A DNA stretch of 64,000 nucleotides, taken from positions 19,333 through 83,332 of the forward strand of contig CALHFG010000046.1 in assembly GCA_938029215.1 (NCBI GenBank), read 5' to 3'. Source of the DNA: an uncultured Acidimicrobiales bacterium (GTDB taxonomy: Bacteria > Actinomycetota > Acidimicrobiia > Acidimicrobiales > SZUA-35). Both the position numbers and the translations under genes were made by a program. This document shows, in pieces, positions 26,810 to 35,508 of the stretch. Position 1 is the first letter of the stretch. Each line of letters opens with the position of its first letter. The notes below the pieces were generated by a model. It saw nothing but the letters and a program-made list of their open reading frames with translations, had not been told where the DNA came from and searched no databases.

Positions 26810-27949
26810 ATGACGCGATCCCCCGTTGCTGTCATCGCAGCACTCACGCTCATCGTTACCGCCTGCACCGGCGGAGGTTCCACGGCTGGGGAAGAACCGG
26901 TGGGCGCCGGCACCGAAATCACAACCCCGGCCACCACGGATACCCCGGCCTCCACCGTTGAGCCAACCACGACGACAGCAGCCGAGGCCGCGACCACCGA
27001 AACCACCACCGACAGCTCCAGTACTGGACCCGCGGTTCCGCTCCTCAGCGACGTCCTTGAAACAAGCGCGGGCTGGCCTACGCCCGTCACGTTGTGGGAC
27101 AAGACCGGGGCGCGCAAACAGGGACACCTGGCGGGAGAGCCTGAGATCACCATCGTTGGTCCTCTGGCAACCTTGGCGGAGGTGCCGCTCCAGGGTTGGG
27201 TGTACCAGCGGGAACAACAGAGCAACATCATCTACTTCTCCGATGGGGTTTCTCCTGAACGAGAACTACTGGTCGGCACCGGCGAGCAGTCACTGATCTT
27301 GGAAGGCGTGTGGCTTCGGGACGGCGACAGCGACCGGGCCGAGGTCATCTACCAGAGGTTTGACCCCGATGGCCAAAACAGTACCCAGACGTTGCGGGGC
27401 TACTCGATGGCAACAGGGGACGTGCGAGAACTCACGATCACCGGCGGATTCGAGAGTGCCACCAGTTTCGCTCTCGTCAACGAGCGATTCGCCGCAGCCC
27501 GCTTTTATGGAGAGGGCCACTATGAGCTGTCGTTGATCGATCTCGACACCGGCGATCGACCCTACGCATCCAGCAACGAGTTCGACTGTTTCGATGGCGG
27601 CGAACCCGCATGTCCGGAGTACGACCAGGCGGTCGCTATCGGGACCGACATCTTCGGGTTCGGTTCGGTTTCCGACTCGGTCGGTGGGGTTGTCGACCGC
27701 ATGGGTGTCTACCGGTTCGACACCACAACCAGTACCGAAGAACTACTGGCGAGCTACCCCTGGGACAATGGTGCGTACTACGCCGTTGACATGGTTCATC
27801 TCAACAACGAGATCGCCATTTCGCTCGCTACCGACCCGTTCATCCACGGTCTCGGCGAACCGCTTCCGGCGATTCTGTTTGATATCGGGACCGGTCAATC
27901 GACCCTCGCCCCAGAATCTGGATTCGTTCAGCCCAGTTGGCTCTCCTAA
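26810..27949 (+). CDS. Secreted lipoprotein, unknown function
   Basis: 379 aa from ATG 26810. Signal peptide with lipobox IVTAC (Cys at about 18), then a Thr/Ala/Glu-rich linker (about 30-75) of the kind that lifts a domain off the membrane. The remaining roughly 300 residues are rich in beta-type repeats with Trp and Asp (VYQREQQSNIIYF, VWLRDGDSDRAEV), consistent with a beta-propeller, but no family is recognised. One Cys pair (FDCFDGGEPACPEY). GGAGG lies unusually close to the ATG (one base), so the true start could be a nearby non-ATG codon. Confidence 0.75.
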   Translation: MTRSPVAVIAALTLIVTACTGGGSTAGEEPVGAGTEITTPATTDTPASTVEPTTTTAAEAATTETTTDSSSTGPAVPLLSDVLETSAGWPTPVTLWDKTGARKQGHLAGEPEITIVGPLATLAEVPLQGWVYQREQQSNIIYFSDGVSPERELLVGTGEQSLILEGVWLRDGDSDRAEVIYQRFDPDGQNSTQTLRGYSMATGDVRELTITGGFESATSFALVNERFAAARFYGEGHYELSLIDLDTGDRPYASSNEFDCFDGGEPACPEYDQAVAIGTDIFGFGSVSDSVGGVVDRMGVYRFDTTTSTEELLASYPWDNGAYYAVDMVHLNNEIAISLATDPFIHGLGEPLPAILFDIGTGQSTLAPESGFVQPSWLS

Positions 27950-28071
27950 CCAAAGGCCAAGAGCTACTATCTCCTCGTGAACTTCGGGGAGACAGGTTCG
28001 CCTAGCACTGCTCTGTTGGTCGAGGGTATTGGTGGGCATCAACGGGCGCCGAAAGCCGATGGTCACTGAGC

Positions 28072-28788
28072 TTGTCAGCGGCAGCGAGTCATCAACTGAA
28101 CGCAATCGACCTCGCGATCGAGCAGCTGGTCGACGTCGCTGCCGGATCGGGCTGCACCACCGCCCCAACGGGATATCCCCACCTCGGGCTGGCAATCGTC
28201 GACGCAGTCTTCTGTGGCGCCGAGTGTGGTGACCGGTCGACGCGGCGAGCACTGCTGCAACGGTACGCCGACGCAGTCCCCGGGTTTGATTGGTCGAGGC
28301 GGTACTGCCTCGACGTGCCTTGGCACGGCGCGTCGGCACTCTTGGGATTCCTGCGTTCAACTCCGGCCGACGAACGGTTCGGAATCCTTGGCTGGCAAAC
28401 AACAGTCGAGGGCGGTTTCCGACGTGCGGATCTTGTGCTCCGGATCGCAAATCTGTTCTTGTCCTATGGAGTCGATGACGTGGTGGACTTTGCTCGCGGG
28501 ATCGGAATCAGCGAGCACCTCGAGCGCGATGTCCTCGCCATTGGCGGCGTCGACGAAGAAATGTGGCACCGGCTACTGACCTGTAGCGGCGGCAACCTGG
28601 TCAAGCCCGACTCCTGTGTGGTCGCGTGGGTCCGGACGATTCTCTTCGATGACTCGGTGAGCGCGGCCGCCTCTGCGTGCCTCATCGAAACCGCTACTGG
28701 AAACCTTCAGGCCCGCGGTGCACTGTTTACCCTCCGCCAGGTCGAGCACCTGATTCGCAAAGACGCCAGCGAGCTTCGAGAGTCATAG
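28072..28788 (+). CDS. Conserved hypothetical protein, possible HhH/DNA-glycosylase-like helical domain
   Basis: 238 aa if begun at TTG 28072; no ATG or GTG lies between the upstream stop (28005) and this codon, and CTG 28066 is the only alternative. All-helical. The segment with GIGISEHLERDVLAIGGVDEE, then WHRLLTCSGGNLVKPDS, resembles the helix-hairpin-helix/Gly-Val-Asp part of base-excision glycosylases, but no catalytic Lys-Asp pair is obvious. The antisense frame 27743-28450 is less protein-like. Function not assigned. Confidence 0.6.
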   Translation: MSAAASHQLNAIDLAIEQLVDVAAGSGCTTAPTGYPHLGLAIVDAVFCGAECGDRSTRRALLQRYADAVPGFDWSRRYCLDVPWHGASALLGFLRSTPADERFGILGWQTTVEGGFRRADLVLRIANLFLSYGVDDVVDFARGIGISEHLERDVLAIGGVDEEMWHRLLTCSGGNLVKPDSCVVAWVRTILFDDSVSAAASACLIETATGNLQARGALFTLRQVEHLIRKDASELRES

Positions 28789-28847
28789 CGCCGCGGAATA
28801 ACTCTCATTTCGCCGCTCGGAACCAACGGTTCTACGATGCTCCAGTA

Positions 28848-30155
28848 GTGGACCAGGGACCTCAACCGGCGACTGCTCAGACCAAACCCGACGAGACGAA
28901 CGGTCCCAGCGGCGTCAAGCACGGGTTTCGAGCGTTTCGGCATCGCGACTTCCGTCGCTTCTGGGTGGGGGCTCTTATTTCGAACAGCGGCACCTGGCTG
29001 CAGAACATTACCGTTCCGGTTGTCCTGCTGGAAATTACGAACGAAGCGTTCTGGACCGGCATTGCCACGTTTGCGGCGATCTTTCCCGCCATGCTGCTCG
29101 GCCCTCTAGCCGGCAACCTGGCCGACCGATTCGAGCGCCGCAAGGTTCTTATTGCGGGCCAGGCAGGATCAGCCTTGGCCGCCTTCGCGCTCTGGCTGGT
29201 TTGGATAGCGGGAGTTCGAGATCCTTTTGCGATCGCTGGAGTTGCAGCTCTCACCGGCCTATTCAGCGCCTTCACCATCCCCGCCTGGCAATCCTTTATT
29301 CCACTTCTCGTCCCAATGGAGGACCTACCGTCGGCAATTTCGGCCAACAGCCTGCAATTCAACGCAGCCCGCGGGATCGGCCCCGCACTCGGCGGACTGA
29401 TCCTGGCACTGGCAGGCCCCTCTTGGGCGTTCTTGGGGAACTCGCTGAGCTACTCCGCGGTCCTGATAGCTCTACTCATCGTCCGCCCGAACCAAACTCG
29501 CCAAGTCCATGTGCAACGAAGAGTGGGCAAGGGCTTTGTTGAAGCCCTTCGCTACATCCGCACGCAACCAGGGATCGGAGCGGGCATTGGGCTCGCCGCC
29601 GTCGTCGCGTTCTTCGGCTTTCCGCTTCTGAACTTCACCGCCGTATTCGTCCAGCAGGTGTATCGAGTCGACCAGGGCTTCGTCGGTTTGCTGGGAGGCC
29701 TTCTCGGTCTAGGAGCGGTGCTCGCAGTACCGGTGGTGAGTGGAATGTTCGGCGACTTGAGCCGAGCGTCGGTCATTCGATGGGCGGTGCCGATCTATGG
29801 CGTTGCGATCGTTATCTTTGGCACCTCTACCCACCAGGCCCAGGGTGCGTTTGGCCTGCTTCTTGCCGGCACCGGTTTCATGATGATCGTCGTTACCAGC
29901 AACACAGCGGTGCAAAGCATCGTGAATGAGCAGATCAGAGGGAGGGTGATGGCGACACGCATCATGACCTTCACCGGCAGCTATCCCATCGGTGCGTTAG
30001 TGCAGACCCGGCTCTCCGATGCGACCAACCCTCGACTTGTTGTGACCACCGCCGGACTCACTGTCCTCGCCATCGGCCTTTTCCTTCAAACCCAGAGCCA
30101 CCGGCTTCGCCGCCTCGATGATCCCACTGATACCCGAAACGTGCTCCCGATCTAA
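28848..30155 (+). CDS. MFS transporter, EntS/MFS_3-like exporter
   Basis: 435 aa from GTG 28848; the frame is open from 28677 but overlaps the preceding gene in another frame. About 12 TMs. Opening FRAFRHRDFRRFWVGALISNSGTWLQN is typical of the MFS_3/TIGR-type exporters. The loop 2-3 motif reads GPLAGNLADRFERRKV. A second intracellular loop begins with RPNQTRQVHVQRR. It lies ten bases upstream of the PhyH gene, so co-transcription is likely. Confidence 0.88.
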   Translation: MDQGPQPATAQTKPDETNGPSGVKHGFRAFRHRDFRRFWVGALISNSGTWLQNITVPVVLLEITNEAFWTGIATFAAIFPAMLLGPLAGNLADRFERRKVLIAGQAGSALAAFALWLVWIAGVRDPFAIAGVAALTGLFSAFTIPAWQSFIPLLVPMEDLPSAISANSLQFNAARGIGPALGGLILALAGPSWAFLGNSLSYSAVLIALLIVRPNQTRQVHVQRRVGKGFVEALRYIRTQPGIGAGIGLAAVVAFFGFPLLNFTAVFVQQVYRVDQGFVGLLGGLLGLGAVLAVPVVSGMFGDLSRASVIRWAVPIYGVAIVIFGTSTHQAQGAFGLLLAGTGFMMIVVTSNTAVQSIVNEQIRGRVMATRIMTFTGSYPIGALVQTRLSDATNPRLVVTTAGLTVLAIGLFLQTQSHRLRRLDDPTDTRNVLPI

Positions 30156-30164
30156 GCTCGTTCC

Positions 30165-31343
30165 ATGAGCAGTCGACAGCGGGGTTGGTTCTCAAACGTT
30201 CCGGCCAACGGATTTCAGAACCGCCCGAAAGAACAACAAGACAACGAGTCAACCGGCCTTGGCGAAGTCACCCCTGCCATCGTGATCGAGACCACACCCG
30301 AGCATCGCAATCTGGTCGCAGGCGACCCCGAATGCGTTGGTTGGACCCGCCACCCCGAGGATGCTGGAGTCTGCGCGAGGCGAGACCATCTTCGCGCCCA
30401 CAATGGGATCCCAGACCTCGAACTGGTGGATCCGCGCGATGTAGAACGGGCCGTCGAACTCTTCTACCGCGACGGTTTTGTGGCGGTGCACGATGCCCTC
30501 GATACCGATGTACTCGCCGCCATCAGATGCGCTACCGATCGCGTGATGGATGAAATTCTTGATGCCGACCCGGACGGATCGATCGGCGGTGGCGCCGGCG
30601 GGCTCCCACATCGATACTCCTTCGGAGCGACATCGGGTTCGCGACATCGCCTCCACGAGCCGGCTTGGGCCGCGCTCATCGACCTGGAAACCACAACACC
30701 AATCTTGAGCGCGATCTTCGGATCGGCGAACTACGTGGTTGGAGGCGGCGGCGGAGATGTTGCACTGCCGGGGGCAATCGAGTACCAGGGACTCCACGCC
30801 GACCGAATCTGGACCGAACCACACGATCCCGTAGGTCAGCTAGGCACACCGCAACTTCCCGTACCCGTGGTGACTATTAACTTCCCGATGATCGATCTGA
30901 CGTGGGAAAACGGGCCGATCCGTCAAATTCCGGGGTCGCAGCGATCGCTTGAACCGATTCCGAGTTTGGCCAACGAGCCAGACTGGATGAAGCTGAGCAC
31001 GGTGTGTCCGGCTCCGGCGGGAACGGCTGTGTTTCGAGACAACCGAGCATGGCATAGCGGCACGCCAAACCTCTCCAACGAGATCCGAGCAATGCCGAAT
31101 ATCGAGTACTTCGCACCCTGGTTTCGGAGCGAGGGCATCCATCGGTGCATGCCCTATGACATCTGGTCTGGCCTGTCCGAACACGGAAAACGAATCTGTC
31201 GGTATGTGATGTGTGGACCCGAAGAGACCGTGATCGGCGCGGGATTCACCCACCCGCGCGAATCTGAGCGCGAGGCGTTCATTGAACGTCAACTGAAACA
31301 GCTAGGTCCGCCCGCGAGCACCGACTGGTGGCTTCGTCGATAG
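30165..31343 (+). CDS. Phytanoyl-CoA dioxygenase (PhyH) family Fe(II)/2-oxoglutarate oxygenase
   Basis: 392 aa. Double-stranded beta-helix with the 2-His-1-carboxylate triad: His211 and Asp213 (YQGLHADR) and His297 (NRAWHSGTPN); Arg308 is placed to hold 2-oxoglutarate. The N-terminal 85 residues are poorly structured and family-specific. PhyH relatives in bacteria hydroxylate varied small molecules, including ectoine and natural products, so the substrate is open. It follows the MFS exporter by nine bases, suggesting that the pair modifies and exports a metabolite. Confidence 0.85.
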   Translation: MSSRQRGWFSNVPANGFQNRPKEQQDNESTGLGEVTPAIVIETTPEHRNLVAGDPECVGWTRHPEDAGVCARRDHLRAHNGIPDLELVDPRDVERAVELFYRDGFVAVHDALDTDVLAAIRCATDRVMDEILDADPDGSIGGGAGGLPHRYSFGATSGSRHRLHEPAWAALIDLETTTPILSAIFGSANYVVGGGGGDVALPGAIEYQGLHADRIWTEPHDPVGQLGTPQLPVPVVTINFPMIDLTWENGPIRQIPGSQRSLEPIPSLANEPDWMKLSTVCPAPAGTAVFRDNRAWHSGTPNLSNEIRAMPNIEYFAPWFRSEGIHRCMPYDIWSGLSEHGKRICRYVMCGPEETVIGAGFTHPRESEREAFIERQLKQLGPPASTDWWLRR

Positions 31344-31400
31344 CCGACGCCTCTGGCCGTGAAGGAAATCACCAGGGCGACGCTGCGGGCGGTACTGCGG

Positions 31401-31721
31401 TTACTGACCTAGGTCGATGCTCTCTGAGATTTGCACCGTGTGGCCGTTCTCCAGAACCGGGCAGCCTCGTGCGATATCGCTCGCCGCTCCCATGTCGGAG
31501 GCCTCAACGATGGTGTACCCCGACATCGTCGCTGGATTTGCGGTGGCGGAACCGTCGGGACCGACCGACGTGCTGGCGCCAAACGGCGCCCCGCCGTCAA
31601 CCAGTGCTGATCCCATCGATTCATACCAGGCTCCCCATGCAGCCATAACCTGGCCCATGATCTCAGGATCGTCGGGCATCGGCCCGGCTTCGCCGTGATA
31701 GGTGAGTACGTACTTTGGCAT
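31401..31721 (-). CDS. YCII/DGPF-domain protein
   Basis: 106 aa, one ferredoxin-like YCII-related domain. MPKYVLTYHGEAG at the start and MSGYTIVEASDMGAASDIARGCP at the middle are the family's usual strands and helix. The start at ATG 31721 has AAGGGG suitably upstream; the frame extends to 31799 without support. Such proteins often accompany ECF sigma factors in actinobacteria; none is adjacent here. Convergent with the PhyH gene. Confidence 0.85.
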   Translation of the reverse strand: MPKYVLTYHGEAGPMPDDPEIMGQVMAAWGAWYESMGSALVDGGAPFGASTSVGPDGSATANPATMSGYTIVEASDMGAASDIARGCPVLENGHTVQISESIDLGQ

Positions 31722-31844
31722 TGGACTTTCCCCTTCGTTACGGCGGGCATGATTCGCCCGCGCACCTCTACAACGAACCACCTTTCCATAGAGGGACACT
31801 CATCGCCACAAAAGTTGACGACGGTCGTGGCCTAGGGTGGGATC

Positions 31845-32303
31845 ATGGAGTTCAGCGTCCGGCCCTTTCAGGAACCTGATCGGGAGCGCGTGCTGGCAGT
31901 GGCAGGGCGGCTGACCGAGGGCTTTGCCCCGTGGCGGGACCCCCAGAAAGTACAGGCCACCATCGAGCAGTGGGCCCAGTCGGCGGTCGACAAGGCTGGT
32001 GAGGATGACCGCTGCATGTTTGTCATTGAGGCTGAAGGTGTCGTGGTGGGTTTCGGCTCGGCGATCGTGCAAGATCACTACATAGACGGACGAGACGCCT
32101 ACATCGGTGAGCTGGCGATCGATGCGGACTACGAGGGCCGTCGTGCCGGACAGATGCTCCTCGGAGCACTAAGGGAATGGGCACTTGAGCATGGATGTGG
32201 CCAAATCACATTGCAGACCGGCGCCGCCAATCAACGCGCCCGTGACTTCTATGAGCGCTTCGGTTTCCAATACGAAGACGTAACGATGACCCTCGTCCTG
32301 TGA
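31845..32303 (+). CDS. GNAT-family N-acetyltransferase
   Basis: 152 aa, one GNAT fold. The acetyl-CoA site is EGRRAGQMLLGALREWA (R/Q-x-x-G-x-A/G variant), followed by a strand (ITLQTG) and NQRARDFYERFGF, the usual Asn-x-x-Ala-x-x-x-Tyr-x-x-x-GF motif. Substrate not predictable. Divergent from the YCII gene; ends one base before a convergent membrane-protein gene. Confidence 0.88.
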   Translation: MEFSVRPFQEPDRERVLAVAGRLTEGFAPWRDPQKVQATIEQWAQSAVDKAGEDDRCMFVIEAEGVVVGFGSAIVQDHYIDGRDAYIGELAIDADYEGRRAGQMLLGALREWALEHGCGQITLQTGAANQRARDFYERFGFQYEDVTMTLVL

Positions 32304-32304
32304 T

Positions 32305-32742
32305 TTAGCCGGCGTTGACGTAGGCCCGCCCAATCGTGAAAGCCATAATCGCTGAGATCCAGCCGACCACCAGCAACAGGAGCAGCCAGCGGCTGCTTCT
32401 CCCGCTGTCACCGCGGGCAAACCAACCGGCGGCAGCAAACGATCCCAGTGGGATCAATCCACCCACGTAGTGGATATAGAGCTGGAAGATGCCCTGTCCT
32501 TGATCGAGGAGCTTGATTCCCAGTAGCACCTGGGCCGCCAGAACAGCCACCGCGAACGCCATCAGCATCTTGGTCAGTGCATTCACCGCTTCGTTTTTGA
32601 CCGCGTGCCGGGCGACTGCGCCGGTGGCGGCTGTCATGGCAACAACCACGATCATTCCCATGATCAAATGCACCGACGACGAAACGATGATGTTGTCGAT
32701 CACGCCGTCGCCTATGTCACCAACTTGACCGAGAATCAACAC
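32305..32742 (-). CDS. Small integral membrane protein
   Basis: 145 aa with four predicted TMs (about 22-42, 58-78, 88-108 and 118-138) and short loops. I see no catalytic motif and do not recognise the family. Starts at GTG 32742; the GGGGGA just upstream is too close, so GTG 32703 is possible. Lies 36 bp downstream of the GDSL hydrolase on the same strand, possibly in its operon. Confidence 0.72.
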   Translation of the reverse strand: MLILGQVGDIGDGVIDNIIVSSSVHLIMGMIVVVAMTAATGAVARHAVKNEAVNALTKMLMAFAVAVLAAQVLLGIKLLDQGQGIFQLYIHYVGGLIPLGSFAAAGWFARGDSGRSSRWLLLLLVVGWISAIMAFTIGRAYVNAG

Positions 32743-32778
32743 TCCCCCAGTCTGCCGCCCTGCCGATCGGCTCGCTCG

Positions 32779-33507
32779 CTACGGCTCCGCTTGTGCCAGA
32801 GCATGAAGAAACGCTTCGGCCCACAATTCATATCCTGCATCGTTGGGATGGAAGCCGTCACCAGCGATCCTGCCTCGCCACGAAGTGAGCAATGCCGCCA
32901 CATCGGCAAGCGGACGACCGATTCGGTCGGCCTCGGTTCGGAGATGCCTGTTGATCGACTTCGCTGCCATACTGCCCTTGTCGGGCAGGGTGGCGACGAT
33001 GACTTCGGACGGCAACTCCTCAAGAAGTTGGGAGAGTTTCTTGCGGGTTACGCCCAGACGGCCAGACCGTGACAGGTCGTTGCTACCAACCGTGCACAGA
33101 CCCGCCAGAACGTCGACGCCGCTCGCCCGAAGCGCCGGCAACTGGACGTCGAGGACATCGGAGACCCGAGCTCCCGAACGGGAGAGGTTCAGAATATTGA
33201 AGGGATCGGTGTTGCGGTGCCTCAGCCCGGCTTCGACTCGGAACGGGTAGCTGTTGTTGATGTCCTTTGCCCCGACACCTTGACCCAGCGAGTCGCCGAG
33301 GACGACGAGAACGGGGTCATCGGAACCGAGCGCGAATCTGGCGTTCTCAATCCACCGGTCTCGGTACCCAGCGATCTGATCGCGGGTCCGACCGACACCG
33401 GGAAACACCGCTCCGAGCGTTCGCACAAGACGGCCAGCCTCATCGGGTTGTATGGCTCGATCCACTACGGGATCCAGTGCTAGAGATGAGCGGCTCACTG
33501 AGGTCAC
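32779..33507 (-). CDS. SGNH/GDSL hydrolase
   Basis: 242 aa. Block I VVLGDSLGQGVGA with nucleophile Ser73, block II Gly in LSRSGARVSD, block III GSNDL, block V DGFHPNDAGYELWAE with the Asp-x-x-His pair. No signal peptide is seen, so it is probably a cytosolic esterase or lipase of the SGNH class. Starts at GTG 33507. Last of a run ADH - 46-aa TM protein - GDSL on the same strand. Confidence 0.87.
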   Translation of the reverse strand: MTSVSRSSLALDPVVDRAIQPDEAGRLVRTLGAVFPGVGRTRDQIAGYRDRWIENARFALGSDDPVLVVLGDSLGQGVGAKDINNSYPFRVEAGLRHRNTDPFNILNLSRSGARVSDVLDVQLPALRASGVDVLAGLCTVGSNDLSRSGRLGVTRKKLSQLLEELPSEVIVATLPDKGSMAAKSINRHLRTEADRIGRPLADVAALLTSWRGRIAGDGFHPNDAGYELWAEAFLHALAQAEP

Positions 33508-33528
33508 ATCGACACAACAACGATCTCA

Positions 33529-33669
33529 CTAGAGCAATTCCAGCAACGCCATCAACGTTTCGGGGGTGGCCAACAACAGCGTCGCCGTCCAGACCAAGGT
33601 CAGAGCGAGCCAAACGCATGGGAGCGACCGCTCCAGAAAGCTGCGTTCGAGGGGTGCTCCCGACCTCAT
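33529..33669 (-). CDS. 46-aa single-TM microprotein between oxidoreductase and GDSL genes
   Basis: ATG 33669 to TAG 33529. A charged N-terminus (RSGAPLERSFLERS) precedes one hydrophobic helix (CVWLALTLVWTATLLLA), and a short helical tail ends in ALLELL. It begins three bases after the stop of the oxidoreductase gene and ends 21 bp before the GDSL start, so it fills an otherwise empty 165-bp gap. There is no strong ribosome-binding site; the closeness to the upstream stop allows coupled translation. Function unknown; could be a membrane anchor or regulator. Confidence 0.5.
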   Translation of the reverse strand: MRSGAPLERSFLERSLPCVWLALTLVWTATLLLATPETLMALLELL

Positions 33670-33672
33670 CGC

Positions 33673-34713
33673 CTAGTTCGCCTTGGCACCAACGACGATT
33701 ACCGACTTGCCGCTCGCTTCACCCGATTGCAGTTGGCGCAGCGCTTCCGGAGCGTCCACCAATGAGAATCGCCCCTGCACCGCAGGGGTCACGTCGCCCG
33801 CCTCCATGAGAACAGCGAGGCGCTCCATGAAGGTGTGATGTTCCTTGCTCACCATCATGCGGAGCCGATGTTTGACGAACGGCGACCGCAGTGCAGCCCC
33901 GATTTGGCGACCGATACCGCCGGTGATTTTGTTGCCGCCCTCTCCGCCGACGATGACCAGCGTGCCCCGCGGAGCGAGAACACTGCGAAGCCGCCGGAGA
34001 CTGTTTCGGCCGCCTACGTCAAGGATGAGATCGTACCGCTCATCGGTATCGGTAAAGTCCTGCTGGGTGTAGTCAACCGTGTGCGTGGCCCCCAAGCCCC
34101 GTACGAACTCGAGCTTCGAGGTACTGGCAATCGCGGTCACCTCAGCTCCTTGGGTGGCGGCCAACTGAACCGCGTAGCTCCCGACGCCACCGGAGGCGCC
34201 CACCACGAGAACCCGCTGGTCCGCCTCCAGATCACCAACGTCGGTAAGCGCCTGCAACGCGGTGATCCCCGACACTGCGGCAACTGCTGCCTGCTCAAAC
34301 GTCAAGCTTGGGGGCTTGCCGGCCAGTTTGGACTCGTCCGCCACGGCGTACTGCGCCAAGGAGCCATCCGCAATACCAAAGACTGCGTCACCGGGAGCGA
34401 AGCGGGTAACTTTCGGGCCAACCGCAACCACCCAACCAGCCACGTCGAGGCCCGGCACCGGCTGCTTTGGTCTCCTGAATCCGTACCCGAGCAGTCGAAT
34501 GAGGTACGGCAGACCTGTCATCAGATGGCAGGTTCCTTGGTCGATTCCGGCGGCCTGAACCTCGATGAGAACCTGCGACGCACGAGGTTTTGGGACAGGG
34601 ACCGATGCGATCTCAAGCGCGTCGGAGTTGCCATATCGGTGTTGGACAATGGCGTCCATCATCAGACCTGGTTCCGTCACGCCTGTCGTCTCGAGTGCGT
34701 TGTTTGCGACCAT
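33673..34713 (-). CDS. Zinc-independent MDR alcohol dehydrogenase/quinone oxidoreductase-like protein
   Basis: 346 aa. N-terminal GroES-like domain (PVPKPRASQVLIEVQAAG), then PGLDVAGWVVAVG, which lacks the zinc Cys/His set. Rossmann fold with VLVVGASGGVGSYAVQLA. C-terminal FSLVDAPEALRQLQSG is the typical MDR ending. Expected to use NADPH on a quinone or enone. AAGGAG lies seven bases before ATG 34713. It is divergent from a TetR gene, with two palindromic operators between, so expression is almost certainly induced by a ligand of that repressor. Confidence 0.9.
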   Translation of the reverse strand: MVANNALETTGVTEPGLMMDAIVQHRYGNSDALEIASVPVPKPRASQVLIEVQAAGIDQGTCHLMTGLPYLIRLLGYGFRRPKQPVPGLDVAGWVVAVGPKVTRFAPGDAVFGIADGSLAQYAVADESKLAGKPPSLTFEQAAVAAVSGITALQALTDVGDLEADQRVLVVGASGGVGSYAVQLAATQGAEVTAIASTSKLEFVRGLGATHTVDYTQQDFTDTDERYDLILDVGGRNSLRRLRSVLAPRGTLVIVGGEGGNKITGGIGRQIGAALRSPFVKHRLRMMVSKEHHTFMERLAVLMEAGDVTPAVQGRFSLVDAPEALRQLQSGEASGKSVIVVGAKAN

Positions 34714-34737
34714 GATGTGCTCCTTCTTCGAGTGTTT

Positions 34738-34750
34738 CGTACTAAGTACG
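34738..34750. promoter_or_regulatory. TetR-type operator, copy 1
   Basis: CGTACTAAGTACG, a near-perfect 13-bp palindrome centred 31 bp upstream of the oxidoreductase ATG. It is the exact reverse complement of copy 2, with 34 bp between starts (about three helical turns). Position fits repression of the oxidoreductase promoter. Confidence 0.8.
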
Positions 34751-34771
34751 ATTCGGTTGCATGACCCTAAC

Positions 34772-34784
34772 CGTACTTAGTACG
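34772..34784. promoter_or_regulatory. TetR-type operator, copy 2
   Basis: CGTACTTAGTACG, the mirror of copy 1, about 38 bp upstream of the TetR ATG. It should give autoregulation and, together with copy 1, cooperative control of both divergent genes. Confidence 0.8.
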
Positions 34785-34815
34785 ATTGGCAAGGAACAAT
34801 TTCGAGAGGCGACCA

Positions 34816-35508
34816 ATGTCACCAGCCCCCAAATCTCAGAACCCTTCAAAACCCAGGCTCAGCCGAGAGCGAATCCTTGCGGGTGGCGTGGCGCTGGCCG
34901 ACCAAATCGGCATGGCCGACTTCACTATCCGCAAGTTGGCGACTGAGCTGGACACCAAGCCCATGACGCTCTACCACCACATCCCAAACAAGGAGGCGAT
35001 CGTCGATGGGATGGTGGATGCCGTGTTCGCCGAGATCGAGCTTCCGTCGCACGAGGTTCGGTGGCAAGACGCCATCGCAGCGCGAGCCCGCTCGGCGCGC
35101 ACAACGCTGGCCCGTCACCCGTGGGCGACTCCTCTGATGGAGTCGGGCACCAATCCTGGCCCCGCCACACTCACCCACCACGACGCCGTGATCGGCTGCT
35201 TCAGAAACGCCGGGTTTTCGATCGAACTCACCGCGCACGCCTACGCGTTGGTCGACGCGTTCATCTACGGTTTCGCGACCCAAGAGGCCAACCTTCCGGC
35301 CACCGGGGGCGAGGAGATGACTGAACTGGCGACCGAGATGTCGCGGCACTTCTCACCCGACGACTACCCGTATCTGATCGAATTCACCGTGGAACATGTG
35401 ATGAAACCGGGTTACGACTTCACCAAAGAATTCGACTTTGGGCTGAACCTCATCCTAGAAGGACTCACCGCAGCGCTCGATCGGGATGAAACCCCGCAGG
35501 AGTTCTAG
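34816..35508 (+). CDS. TetR-family transcriptional repressor
   Basis: 230 aa from ATG 34816 (GAGAGG upstream); the frame is open from 34786. N-terminal HTH: LSRERILAGGVALADQIG, FTIRKLATELDTKPMTLYHHIPNKEAIVDGMVD, a standard TetR reader. The C-terminal ligand domain resembles the TetR/TetR_C_1 class. The two 13-bp palindromes just upstream are its likely binding sites. It should control the divergent oxidoreductase, the 46-aa protein and perhaps the GDSL gene. Ends with a four-base convergent overlap with the lysozyme-like gene. Confidence 0.92.
   Translation: MSPAPKSQNPSKPRLSRERILAGGVALADQIGMADFTIRKLATELDTKPMTLYHHIPNKEAIVDGMVDAVFAEIELPSHEVRWQDAIAARARSARTTLARHPWATPLMESGTNPGPATLTHHDAVIGCFRNAGFSIELTAHAYALVDAFIYGFATQEANLPATGGEEMTELATEMSRHFSPDDYPYLIEFTVEHVMKPGYDFTKEFDFGLNLILEGLTAALDRDETPQEF

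Noticed and set aside
26707..27231. N-terminal extension of the guanine deaminase frame
   Set aside because: Homology starts at ATG 26706; the extension is antisense to a lipoprotein with signal peptide.
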